A DNA stretch of 64,000 nt, taken from Adiantum capillus-veneris (taxonomy: Eukaryota; Streptophyta; Polypodiopsida; Polypodiales; Pteridaceae). Made by a program: the position numbers and the translations under genes. The stretch covers positions 153,411,293-153,475,292 of the forward strand of contig CM043958.1 of NCBI GenBank assembly GCA_014529385.2, read 5' to 3'. The notes beneath the pieces are model-generated. The model searched no databases. It was given only the letters and a program-made list of their open reading frames with translations, and was not told the origin of the DNA. Below, in pieces: positions 54,668 through 64,000 of the stretch. How positions within the stretch are numbered: the first letter of the stretch is position 1; each line of letters starts with the position of its first letter.

Positions 54668-57600
54668 ATGAATGAAAGTACAAACTTTGCCGCTTTTTGG
54701 GGCAAAGTGAAGGATCAGGAAGCTCTTTTGAAGGAGCCAAGGCCAACTTCTTTTCACTTGGAATTGGCGGCTCGATTTGGAATTACGCCCGACAGACTGA
54801 CACCACAGGCGGAGGTAGTTCGACTAGCACCCGGATGGGATGTTGCCATTACACCGAGCATTGGCAGGGGTGTTCAGGGCACGTGAGTGACGTTCTACTC
54901 GGAATCCCTTGGTACCACCAGAACTACGCCGTGGTTGACTATCGAGCCGAGAAAGCGACTTTGACAAATGAAGGGCTCAGAGATTGTACTTGATGAACTT
55001 CATTTCTTTACTCATTCTTTTGGGAGAGAACTGAACGATGGATAAAGGTTGAATATGTTTTGACCTGAACAAAAGAACGCCAAGATTTTTCTCCACACTC
55101 ATGCCGATTGCTTTTTAGAGGGCCTGAAGATCAGACCATTGACCTGATACCTGGAAGCACGTCACCGAACCGGCCACCTTACCGTGTGACTCGAGTACAG
55201 ATTGAAAAGATTATGAACCAAGTGAAAGACCTCTTGGAAAAGGGTCTTGTCCAGCCTGGTACTTCACCGTACTACTCTCCACTGTTGTTGGATTTGAAGA
55301 AAGACGGTTCTTGGAGAATGTGCATTGATTATAGAGCTCTCAACAAAATCACCATCAAGAACAGATTTCCGATTCCTAGGATCGATGATATACTCGACAG
55401 CTTACAGGGATCCTCGTGCTTTAGCCGGATTGACTTGAAGAGTGGATATCATCAGATCCGAATCGCATCGGAAGACATCTACAAGACAGCTTTTTGGACA
55501 ACTTTTGGGTTATTTGAGTTTTTTGGTGATGCCTTTTGGTTTAACCAATGCTCCTGCGACATTTAATCAGATGGTGGACAGGATTTTTCGACAGCACAGG
55601 CTATTTGTTGGCACTTTCTTTGATGATATCATTGTTTTCTCCAAGAATGAGGCAGAACACAGAGATCATCTGCTTCAGAGATACACTTTTTTGGGACACT
55701 TTGTCTCAACAGCAGGAGTGCAAGTGGATTCGGCCAAGATAGAGACTATACGTGATTGGCCCGATTGGAAGAACGTCCATGAAGTTGGATTGTGTTCATA
55801 CTACAGGCAGTTCATATGAAAGTTTGTAGAGGTGCTTCCCCTTTGCATATCTTGACACAGAAAGGAGTCCCTTTCTCGTGGGGATCCACAGAAGTGACTG
55901 CCTTTCAGACATTGAAAGAGAAATTCACTGCGGGACCAGTTTTGACTTTGCCGGACTTGCAAAAGTCATTTGAAGTATATTGTGATGCTTGTGGTCGTAG
56001 TCTGGCTGCGGTCTTGATGCAAGAAGGCCATGTCATTGCTTACGAGAGCCGATTGTTCTCTAGGCCGGAGATGACAGCACAGATATATGAGAAAGAGCTT
56101 TTGGCAGTGATCCATGCTCTTACTCAGTGGCGGCACTACCTACTCGGAGCGGATTTTACTGTCTTTACAGACCATCAGAGTTTGCGCTACTTCTTGTCAC
56201 AGAAGCAGCTTTCGGAAAGCAGATGCGGTGGGCGAACATCTTGTCACAGTTTCACTTCCAAATTGTCCATGAGCAAGGACAGAAAATTGTGGTGGCAGAT
56301 GCTTTGTCTCGGAAGCCGTTGGATCTAGCTATTTCCGCGATACATCATAGGAGCTTCGAGGATATGGTCGATCAGTATACCACAGATACAGATTTTACAG
56401 ATATTTTCACATGGATACGGGATGGGGAGACAGTAGCTGGATACTCCCTTCGGGAAGGCTACTTGATGAAAAAGACTATGTTGTGCGTTACACAACCGTT
56501 GAGGGAAAAGGTTATGACTGAATGCCACTGTCCACCTTTTACAAGTCACCGCGGCATTGTTACCACCATGAAGGGGATAGAGAGATACTTCTTTGGGCCG
56601 AGACTCAAAAAGGATGTGGAAGAGTTTGTGCGCAGTTGCTTAGTATGCTAGAAGGTCAATTTTGACAGGCATAAGGCACAGGAATTGTTAAAGCCTTTAC
56701 CCATACCCACCCGCCCCTGGAAAAGTATTGAAATGGATTTCATTTTTGATCTCCGGAGAACACAGAATGATCACGATGATTTTCCGATTACATGGCACGT
56801 ATGAGACGATTGTTTCCAACAGAGACCCCAGATTTATGAGTTTGTTTTGGAAGGCAATTTGGGAGAACATTGGCACGCAGTTGCAGTTCTCGTCATCGTT
56901 CCACTTGCAGACTGATGGGCAATTTGAGATTGCCAATTCAGTGATTTTAGATTTATTGAAGTCTTGTATCTCGGATCAGAAGACTCAATGGGAAAAGAAC
57001 TTACCTTTGGTGGAATTCGCCTACAATAACACGATACACTCTTCGACGAGGAAGACGCCATGTGAGATTGTTGAAAGTGCTGCGAAGGTTCAATCCCTCC
57101 TGAGCACAAAAGATTAGATATTTGAAGCGGATGAATATTCGCGAGATTTGGATACGGCTTTTGCCAAGGTTCGCGAGACTTTGCAGGAGTCTCAAGAACG
57201 ATAGAAAAAGGCAGCGGATCGCCATCGTCACGACTTGAAATTGAAGGAGGATGATTGGGTGCTCTTACGTTTTGAGAAGGTACGCCTACGAAAGAAAAAG
57301 GGCAAGGAGAGGCTTTTTCCAAAGCTTAGTATGCGATACTACGGACCTTTCCAGATCACTAACAAGATAAATGATGTCTCCTTCCGATTGAAACTGCCAG
57401 ATACTTGGAGGATTCACAACGCATTGCATGTGAGTCTCTTGAAACCTGTTAAGGGTGATGTGCCTGATGATGGGAAGCCTGATGAGCAACCCAAAGTGGA
57501 AGAAAACGGGGAGATCCCTGTTCCTAAACAGATTTTGGCACATAACGATACGAAGAAAGGTAAAGTCCGAAGGCGGTTCTTGGTTAAGTTCAAGAACTTT

Positions 57601-57687
57601 CTTGCATTTGATGCGAAGTGGATGGAGGAGGAGGACCTAGCAGATACTCCTCGGATTGTGAAACTTTACCTCGATGTTTTGGTTTAG
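54668..57687 (+). pseudogene. pol: Element A pol (protease remnant, RT, RNase H, integrase, chromodomain)
   Basis: Protease: only LELAARFGI and SDVLLGIPWYHQNY remain; the active-site Asp region is lost. Reverse transcriptase (55108-55740): [44 protein letters not shown], then after a frameshift [14 protein letters not shown] and GTFFDDIIVFS. About 25 residues before RYTFLGHFV are deleted. RNase H: PDLQKSFEVYCDACGRSLAA (first Asp kept), YEKELLAVIHAL, TDHQSLRYFLS. Integrase: a stop follows CLVC; the first part of the core is deleted, then IVSNRDPRFMSLFWKAIW (Ser-Asn in place of Ser-Asp) and FHLQTDGQFEIANS. C-terminus 57235-57687: FPKLSMRYYGPFQI, then VPKQILAHNDTKKGK and FLVKFKNFLAFDAKWMEEED (chromodomain). 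Inactive. Confidence 0.87.
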
Positions 57688-58360
57688 CATAGTCTACTCC
57701 AAAGGGAACCAAGAATTCAGCTTGGCCGGAGATCTGGTGCAATGGGATCTACAAGAGGGGAGTCACTCCGCTCCCTTGTCAACAGATGCCTCGATTTTGA
57801 TACATAAGCCACTGATGTCTCTTTGAGCTTCAGGGATACTGATAGCTGATAGTATTCTGCTAGATGACTTTATGAAATGGAATTCTTGATAATGATACTG
57901 ATTTGTTTCTTCACTTCTTTTGAGTGCAAGAACTGATAGACGAAATGACTGCAGCATTTTGGTCTACTTGATCTCGAATAGACATGGTTGCAATAGGGGT
58001 TAGTCAATCGGACATCAATGAGGTCCCGATTGGACCTAGATGTGATTGCTAGCTACATTGCCGATAAATCATGCTCTAAGATCCGAATGAATGTTAAATG
58101 TCATGTGATGTCCTGTGATGCCTGGTGATGTCGTGTGATGTGACTGTCGAATTTGTACTGTGATGTCGCATGTGATGTCCTATGATGTCGGGTGATGTCC
58201 TGTGATGTCGTGTGATGTGACTGTCGAATTTGTACATGTGCTAGATGTGTATTCCTAGTACGTAGGTACTAACAGTCAGTGTCTGCTAAGACGGTTTATG
58301 GCTTTTGTCGGTTTTGCAAGCGTAATCGCGGTCGATTACAATGCTTTCAAGAGGGGGGTA
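57688..58360 (+). other. Element A 3' spacer with TGTGATGTC minisatellite and polypurine tract
   Basis: 58098-58220 contains about ten imperfect copies of a 9-10 base unit (TGTGATGTC with variants), arranged in two blocks that each end GTGACTGTCGAATTTGTAC. TTTCAAGAGGGGGGTA at 58345-58360 is the polypurine tract that primes plus-strand DNA. No gene. Confidence 0.85.
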
Positions 58361-58584
58361 TGTCACAAAGTGATGACGTGGCTACGGACAGCAAAAACCC
58401 TAATTTTTGCCAGAAACCCTAAAATTTCTGCAAACCCTAATTTCTGCCCAAAAAAACCCTAATTTCCAGAAATCGCGGAGGTGGGAAAAAAAATTCGAAA
58501 ATTTTGAGCGACGCAAGTCTCAGCTTTTTGCTATGATTTGGGAGAAAGAGAGAAAAAAGGAGAACTTGCTTTTTACTGACTCTC

Positions 58585-58653
<69 letters not shown>

Positions 58654-58970
58654 CTGCTTTTGCTTTCAAGCTTTTGGGGCTCTGCTTTTGGGCATCCCTT
58701 GTAATCTTTAAATTAGTGGTGAGGGCCTCACTTCTCAGAGCATCAGGACACTGTGTCTGAGAGTGAAACCCTAACCGCTCTCTTGTACTTTGATGATTGA
58801 TTAATACAAAAAAAAAAAACCGAAAGGGGCGCCAGTCTTTGGGGCCAATATCTCTAGGCACGGAACTCCGCCGGGCCAGTGCAAATCTATTGTGATCTGT
58901 GAATTGTTTGAAGTGGTTATTTGGTGCTGTCGTGATTGATTCTTGACATCGAGTGTCCAAGTCTGTTACA
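58361..58970 (+). repeat. 3' LTR of element A with (GA)n expansion
   Basis: Matches the 5' LTR; the length difference is mainly the (GA)n run at 58588-58650, which in the 5' LTR is a short interrupted GA tract (52649-52663). Followed by target duplication AGTTG. Confidence 0.92.
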
Positions 58971-58975
58971 AGTTG

Positions 58976-59193
58976 TGCGACTTGTGAGTCGGTTGAGTTG
59001 AGGAGATTCTTGATAAAGCTGTGTTTACATTTGGCGGACAGCATAGTACTTCCCGGGTAATACAACAGCCGTGTATTGTTCGACCTCGGAGTTCAGTAGC
59101 AGATATCCTCGTCCATGAAACCCTCTCTTTACAGTTGCAGATTGTTCACTCCACCTCCCTTGTCCGACTTCCTCTCCAGGAGCTGAGAGGGGG
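58976..59193 (+). other. Element D internal region, third part, with polypurine tract
   Basis: Continues element D after element A. A short frame reads TLSLQLQIVHSTSLVRLPLQ, with no domain. AGCTGAGAGGGGG (59181-59193) directly before TGTTAGAG is the likely polypurine tract. Confidence 0.7.
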
Positions 59194-60053
59194 TGTTAGA
59201 GTTCGAGCATCTTTGTGGATTTGTCCAGTCGGTCCCAGTTTCTCCTAGGGACAGGTGTTAGGGAGTGGGGGCTGTTTTGTGGCTGTGCCCGGCGAGTGTG
59301 AGGTAGGTCTCTCATGTCCGGTAGTGTCTTTCCATCTTTAGCCTTGGGTTTTGGCTTGGTTCCATGACCATCTATGTTCCTGCATGCTGGGAATATTATT
59401 CCCCAGCCTTGTCATATTTTCCCTTGTGCCCCGTGGGCATCCATCCCCCCTTTTCACTTTCTCCCTATTTTTCCAATTTATGCATGGTCGTGAGGGCTGA
59501 GGGCTGGGTTGGGCAGTCAGCCTAGGGACCTATATATCCAGCGGAGGGGGGGGTGTCACCTCAGACACACAGCAGTTGAGTTCGCAGGAGGGGGCGCCCT
59601 TATGGGGCAGCCCTTAGGGGCAGATCTGAACCTGGCTTGCAATCAGTGGAGGCCATTCACCTAGCGTTTTTGGCCAGCTAATCCGCGTTTCCCAGATCAA
59701 CCCTAGCGTTTTTTATGGGCAGCACTTGCAATGTCAAGGGACCATCTCCACGATGCAGCATGTCCTCAGGGCAGCTTTTCACAAGCCTTGTGACCATGTA
59801 GTGGGCAATATTCTATATCCACATCTAGATCTAGCCAAGAGGAGATGCACCAGATCTATGCTCTCAGAGCATGTTGGAGGTGATACCCATGTTGAGACCG
59901 TGACAGTGGTCTCATGTGCAAGAGTAGTTAGTAGTGTCAGTAGCAGTCGCAGTTGTGTGTACCTCGGGTCTATCCAGTTGGCATGTCAGTTCTATGCCGG
60001 ACCACCCTTGGTCGCTTGTATCAGCAGCTTGTTTTCAGCATGGAGAGCCTTTC

Positions 60054-60102
<49 letters not shown>

Positions 60103-60216
60103 ATCTCCTGTCTCATTCTACCTCAGTTATCTCTCTTCTCCACAGGTGTGCCTTGTTCATGTGTTTGGCATTGCAGGTGTTCTAGATTTTAGTCGAGGTG
60201 GCCACCGGATCACGAG

Positions 60217-60275
<59 letters not shown>

Positions 60276-60386
60276 CAGCTGTGCCTTGTTCATGTGTTTG
60301 GCATTGCGGGTGTTCTAGACTTTAGTCAAGACGGCCACCGGATCACGAGCCGGTCTTCATTGCATCTTCCGCTGCCACCTTTGACA
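59194..60386 (+). repeat. 3' LTR of element D with internal duplication
   Basis: Begins TGTTAGAGTTCGAGC, ends GCCACCTTTGACA. It contains (TC)n at 60058-60100 and 60219-60269. The segment 'ttctccacaggtgtgcc...ggatcacgagc' is present twice (about 60136-60218 and 60268-60350) with the second TC tract between; the 5' LTR has it once. Frames of Ser-Leu repeats across it are not genes. Confidence 0.8.
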
Positions 60387-61261
60387 ATTGACCCCCCCAC
60401 AGACCCCTTGGGAAATCTACATCAAATGTGAAATGAAGAAGCCACAGTAGGAGGTAATAAATCTTTAAAATGACCTACTCTATAAAGAAGCCTCGATCAT
60501 GAAGTAACACAACCATGAAGAGAACTCTAACATGGTACAGCATGAAAGCAACACCCCAACAGTAAACTCGTCAAATCAGTTTTGTCAGCTTTAAAAGAGC
60601 ATGAAAACGTAAAGAGCCTATGTAACTAAATTGGTGGCTTGCCAAAAAACGTTATAGTCGGCAACTACTCTAGTAGAAGATTAAATAGAAGGCTACATTC
60701 TTGATGTAGACATACTCAAAGAAAGACTCAGCAAAGTTGTACCGTTCTTAGATCTTAGTGAGCCAGCTTACATTGAAGTTAAAGGGAAGCTGGATAAAGT
60801 TTGTTATTGATCTACAAGAGAAGATCAAGTCAACGGAGCAGACTACATTATACCAAGGAACATCAGTATGGAATTCAAATGAGCTGACACCTCTCTTACT
60901 TAAGAACTAGGCCAAAGAATTGGCCAAAGTCAAAGAAGCAAGGAAACAAGGAAAGTGGGCAGTCTACAAAGGAGGAAAATCTGTGATGAAAGATTTCTAT
61001 TGGGATGTTAAGCCCTCATATGAGTCATGAGAGCCTTGAGGATATGCTTTCACACTCGCATGTTTTTTCTTTTCTTATAATGCCCCAAGTTGAAGGTAGC
61101 CAATGATGTATCTATTCGGTCCTACAGGTCAATGTCAGAGCCTTGAGGATATGCTTTTACACTTGCACCATTGTTCTTTTTTTATGATGCCCCAAGTGGA
61201 ATGTAACCCATGATGTATTTGTTCGATCCTATAGGTCGAGTTAAATTTCCAACATGCGTTA

Positions 61262-61266
<5 letters not shown>
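60387..61266 (+). mobile_element. Truncated LINE J: ORF1-like end and duplicated 3' region
   Basis: Broken frames include YILDVDILKERLSKVVPFLD and a segment ending KVKEARKQGKWAVYKGGK, the latter like the ORF1 end of family L (AREKGKVAFYRHG). The 3' region holds two copies of a 107-base unit starting GAGCCTTGAGGATATGCTTT (61031, 61138). Each unit contains a 'ggtcct...aggtc' block like the 'gtctcataggtc' of other LINE tails. It ends ...GCGTTAATAGAAC and a (TC)n tail. Confidence 0.58.

Positions 61267-61267
<1 letters not shown>

Positions 61268-61324
<57 letters not shown>
61268..61324. repeat. (TC)n microsatellite, tail of LINE J
   Basis: 57 bases of TC. LINE H begins at the next base. Confidence 0.95.
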
Positions 61325-61327
<3 letters not shown>

Positions 61328-62082
61328 TTGGCCATTTTGAATGGCCTACAGAGATTTCCTGCTGCGGGAGGTTTAACATGCTTTCCACACAGACATGGAG
61401 CCAGCCCAATGGATTATGTCATGGCACAGCTGAGCTTTCTAGTATCCAAGACCTCACAGTTGGACCTAGACATGTTGGTGTGGCAGTAGATCATGCCCTT
61501 GTGTCGATGACCATCCCTTTCCAGTTTAGTGTAGCACACATACCACGGAATCCGGATAGCAGCCCCTACTCGCTACATTTCTACACGGGAGACGGACTTT
61601 GTCTACATAGATGCGATCTACAGACGCCTGTGCACTGAGGAGCCAGGGCGACCTCTAGAAGAGCTTACTACTATACTGACACAAACATTGCATGATGCGC
61701 AGTAAAGGCATACTCACACACCAAAGCCTGAGCAGAGACGACGTTCTGGGAGCATGCCCCAAAACGGCTGGTATGATGAGGAGTGCCGCGAGACGAGAGC
61801 CAAGCTTAAGAGGGAGGTGCTTTTGGGGGACATCACTCATAGACAATCACAGATTGCCTTCCGACGCCTAGTGCAGCGAAAGAAGAGGGCATTTTTGGCT
61901 CAACTAGAGCAGGATCTATATTAACTATTCTTGAGTCAGGACTCAAGTGAGGCATGGCGACTCTTTCATGAGCACTCCTCTCCTCCTGCCATTACTTATA
62001 CAGAGGCCTGGGCCAGTATGCACCGCCTCTTCTTGACCCCCTCGAGCTATGCCCACACACATGTGCTTTTTTCACCGTTGAG
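61325..62082 (+). pseudogene. LINE H ORF2, endonuclease end and linker
   Basis: Frames match family L: DLTVGPRHVGVAVDHALVSM (compare DFMVGNRPVGVANDHAILSF), GSMPQNGWYDEECRETRAKL, RRLVQRKKRAFLAQLEQDLY, LSQDSSEAWRLFHEHSSPP. Frameshift near 61625 and stop at 61923. It leads directly into the reverse transcriptase frame. Confidence 0.75.
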
Positions 62083-63246
62083 ATGGTGAAGAAGGCCATT
62101 GATAGGATGAGGACTATGAGAGCATATGATCATGATGGCATAGTGGCTGAGCATTTTATACTTCACAGGGATCTGCTCGAAGAGCTTCTAGCAGTGATGT
62201 TCAATCGTGCCATGTGTGAAGGTTTGCCTGATACTTGGGGTTTATCTACTATTGTACCTATCTTCAAGTCTGGACACCCTATGGAGCTTCGGAATTATCG
62301 CACTATCATGATTGGACACACATTGGCACGGTTGTACACATCCATTCTTGAGCAGCAGTTCAGTAGATGGGCAGAGAGGGAGGGTATACACGCAGCCGGC
62401 CAGGCAGGGTTTAGGAGAGGTTTTTCTACTCTTGACCACATTCTGACCCTCAGAGCCATTTTTGAGGAGGGTAGATCACATGGGAGACAGGACTATTGTA
62501 GCTTTGTGGAATTCCGCAAAGCATTTGACACAATGCCTAGAGCTAGATTTATGCGCAGACTACAAGAGATGGGAGTACCCACAAAGCTGATTTGGGGGAT
62601 TATGGCATTATACAGGTCAGTAGTGGGGCATGTACGCACTCAAGAGGGGTTATCTACATTAGTTCACTCCACTATCGGGGTGAAGCACGGCTGCCCGCTC
62701 TCTCCTACGCTATTTGGTATGTATGTGGATGAGGTTTCTGACTATATTGAGAGAGAGGGTGATAGAGGTGCACAGTTGGCAGGGACATGGATTCCACTAT
62801 TGTTATATCCTGATGATATTGTGTTGATCTCCAACTCTCTGGAAGGGATGCAACGTCACTTGGATGCTTTGCATAGGTTTGCTCACAACAGTGGGCCAGG
62901 AGATCAGCACCCACATTCACATACAGCCATGAGACAGTGGAGTATACAGATGCTTACACCTAGGTACCTTAGGCTAGTCTTTAGTGGACCAGCATTTTCA
63001 TTGAGGAGTGCAGCACACACTAGACTAACTAGAGCACATGCAGCATTGGGTGGATTGGAGAGGATGCGTTCACAGATTCAGTTTCACGAGCCTCGGACGA
63101 AGCTCTGGCTTTTTGACACAGACTTCTTTAGAGTGGACACTAGGCAACCAGAGGAGCAGCTACCACAGCAAAGCTCACATTCTCCTCACACCAGAGGCAC
63201 GTTGATCGATCGAGCGACTGAGCTAGAGAGATCTAGACGCCCATGA
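62083..63246 (+). CDS. LINE H reverse transcriptase, long open frame
   Basis: 387 codons from ATG at 62083, but homology continues upstream, so this ATG is not the natural start. Blocks: IVPIFKSGHPMELRNYRTIM, AGQAGFRRGFSTLDHILTLR, CSFVEFRKAFDTMPRARFMR, VHSTIGVKHGCPLSPTLFGM, LLLYPDDIVLISNS (YADD of other copies has become YPDD), FSGPAFSLRSAAHTRLTRAH, LERMRSQIQFHEPRTKLWLF. At FDT-DFFRVDTRQPEEQ it jumps from the post-palm region to near the C-terminus, a deletion of roughly 300 residues relative to copy L2. It ends ERSRRP at 63246. Likely inactive despite the open frame. Confidence 0.82.
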   Translation: MVKKAIDRMRTMRAYDHDGIVAEHFILHRDLLEELLAVMFNRAMCEGLPDTWGLSTIVPIFKSGHPMELRNYRTIMIGHTLARLYTSILEQQFSRWAEREGIHAAGQAGFRRGFSTLDHILTLRAIFEEGRSHGRQDYCSFVEFRKAFDTMPRARFMRRLQEMGVPTKLIWGIMALYRSVVGHVRTQEGLSTLVHSTIGVKHGCPLSPTLFGMYVDEVSDYIEREGDRGAQLAGTWIPLLLYPDDIVLISNSLEGMQRHLDALHRFAHNSGPGDQHPHSHTAMRQWSIQMLTPRYLRLVFSGPAFSLRSAAHTRLTRAHAALGGLERMRSQIQFHEPRTKLWLFDTDFFRVDTRQPEEQLPQQSSHSPHTRGTLIDRATELERSRRP

Positions 63247-63724
63247 CTACGGAGGACTACACACCATCAACGGAGGATGCATCAGAGGATTCGGATCACT
63301 TTGGCCCGGCATGCACGATGCTCGGTCAGACTATTGATTATGGAGGAGATTGATGAGATCCACTAGCAACCAATGATGGATCTCCTATAATTTCGCTCTT
63401 TTGAGGATTTTACACCTTGCTCATCTTGTATCAGCCTTTGTATCAGCTCACACCCATTATATTCCCACACGCACACCCACATTGTGTTGTATTGGCCCCC
63501 AGATCACTACTTTCACCCCCCTATTCATATCCTACACAATTCCATCTAGCTGCTTAGTTCACATCTAGCAGTTAATATTTTAGTTTTTCACTTTACTTCA
63601 TTTTATTTTTGTACCCAGACATTGTATTAGATCCACCAAGATTGTATCAGTTTGGTCTCATAAGTCATTTTTGGCCTTTTGAAAATGTTTAATATAGCAT
63701 TTCATTTCATCTCCCTCTCTCTCT

Positions 63725-64000
63725 TGCGGTGCCATGAGATTATCAAAGCTGAGATGAACTAGCAACCATAGGAAATACAGAAATGTCTAGCTGTATGTAA
63801 GTCCCAGAGTGTTGACCAATATTGTCGCAGATATGAAAGACATATATATAAATAAGATACCTCTACCTGTTGGCCCCCAAGAGTGAAGACTAACCATGTC
63901 CATACTTGAGCTGAGGTGTAAAAGTTCATAACCCTTGGTGTGTTTTCCATAGGGAAATGTATGGACAAACTTTCAAGTTTCAATAAGCAAACAAATTAAG
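63725..64000. other. No gene recognised
   Basis: AT-rich flank to the right of LINE H. The minus-strand frame at 63759-63983 has no recognisable pattern. Confidence 0.5.

Larger units (their letters stand above)
52405..58970 (+). mobile_element. Complete Ty3/gypsy chromovirus-like element A, inactive
   Basis: 6566 bases between exact duplications AGTTG (52400-52404, 58971-58975). LTRs 578 and 610 bases. Initiator-Met primer-binding site, gag, truncated protease, reverse transcriptase, RNase H, integrase and chromodomain follow in Ty3 order, then a spacer with a TGTGATGTC minisatellite and a polypurine tract. Its pol is a clear relative of element B, but the LTRs are mostly different. Many stops and frameshifts. 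Confidence 0.93.
41821..60386 (+). mobile_element. LTR element D, large and largely non-coding, host of nested insertions
   Basis: Partial 5' LTR (41821-42021), initiator-Met primer-binding site (42022-42033), internal sequence in three pieces (42034-43224, 51660-52399, 58976-59193), a purine tract and a full 3' LTR (59194-60386). It is interrupted by element B at 43230 and element A at 52405, both with exact 5-base duplications. Removing both leaves about 2.15 kb of internal DNA without any retroviral domain, as in LARD- or TRIM-type non-autonomous elements. Confidence 0.75.
61325..63724 (+). mobile_element. LINE copy H (family L), 5'-truncated and internally deleted
   Basis: It starts directly after (TC)n inside the endonuclease (GHFEWPTEI and, in another frame, the 'VDYVMAP' region). 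It carries the reverse transcriptase, lacks the long C-terminal region, and keeps the 3' untranslated region. The stem-loop at 63662-63679 has one changed base (AAGTC for AGGTC). The tail is a short CTCCCTCTCTCTCTTG at 63710-63725. Confidence 0.8.

Overview
The window reads as a stretch of a large, repeat-rich plant nuclear genome. Evidence for a land plant or other streptophyte: LTR retrotransposons with primer-binding sites matching initiator-Met tRNA (positions 42022, 52984, 27119), chromodomain Ty3/gypsy elements, a Ty3/gypsy element with a second RNase H, Ty1/copia, LINEs with plant-type ORFs, and one split host gene that closely resembles plant isoamylase 2 (ISA2/DBE). The host gene has many small exons, which would fit a non-seed plant, but that is inference. 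No bacterial-type genes, rRNA, tRNA or CRISPR arrays were seen.

Layout. 1-638: end of a decayed Ty3/gypsy element (family A). 2122-5399, minus strand: nine contiguous exons (975 coding bases, 325 codons) of an ISA2-like gene, with GT-AG introns and matching phases throughout; its ends are not recognised. 5721-8165: 5' half of a LINE (family K). 8166-20269: a head-to-tail pile of LINE copies of a second family (L) and a relative (M). Most end in a conserved stem-loop followed by a microsatellite, usually (TC)n, and most start directly after the microsatellite of the copy before. A small hAT-like MITE sits in the first L copy. 20295-21730: broken gypsy gag. 21740-24480: LINE K fragments on both strands. 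24500-26880: low-complexity DNA, tandem repeats and a faint LINE remnant. 26881-30092: decayed Ty1/copia element joined to a LINE (F, 30093-31721). 32035-41400: LINE G, split by a gypsy element with two RNase H domains (C, 34715-40245).

41821-60386 is one nested structure. A largely non-coding LTR element (D) is interrupted twice. The first insertion is gypsy element B (43230-51654, 5-bp target duplication GCCCT). The second is gypsy element A (52405-58970, target duplication AGTTG). 60387-63724: two more LINE copies (J and H). The last 276 bases hold nothing recognised.

Nothing here forms a pathway. The functional candidates are the ISA2-like gene (a non-catalytic partner in starch debranching in known plants), the long gag and RNase H-integrase frames of element B, and the RT frame of LINE H. 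The most notable signals are the LINEs with a covarying 3' stem-loop and microsatellite tails, apparently nested in (TC)n tracts, and the ISA2-like gene lacking the glycosidase catalytic residues.
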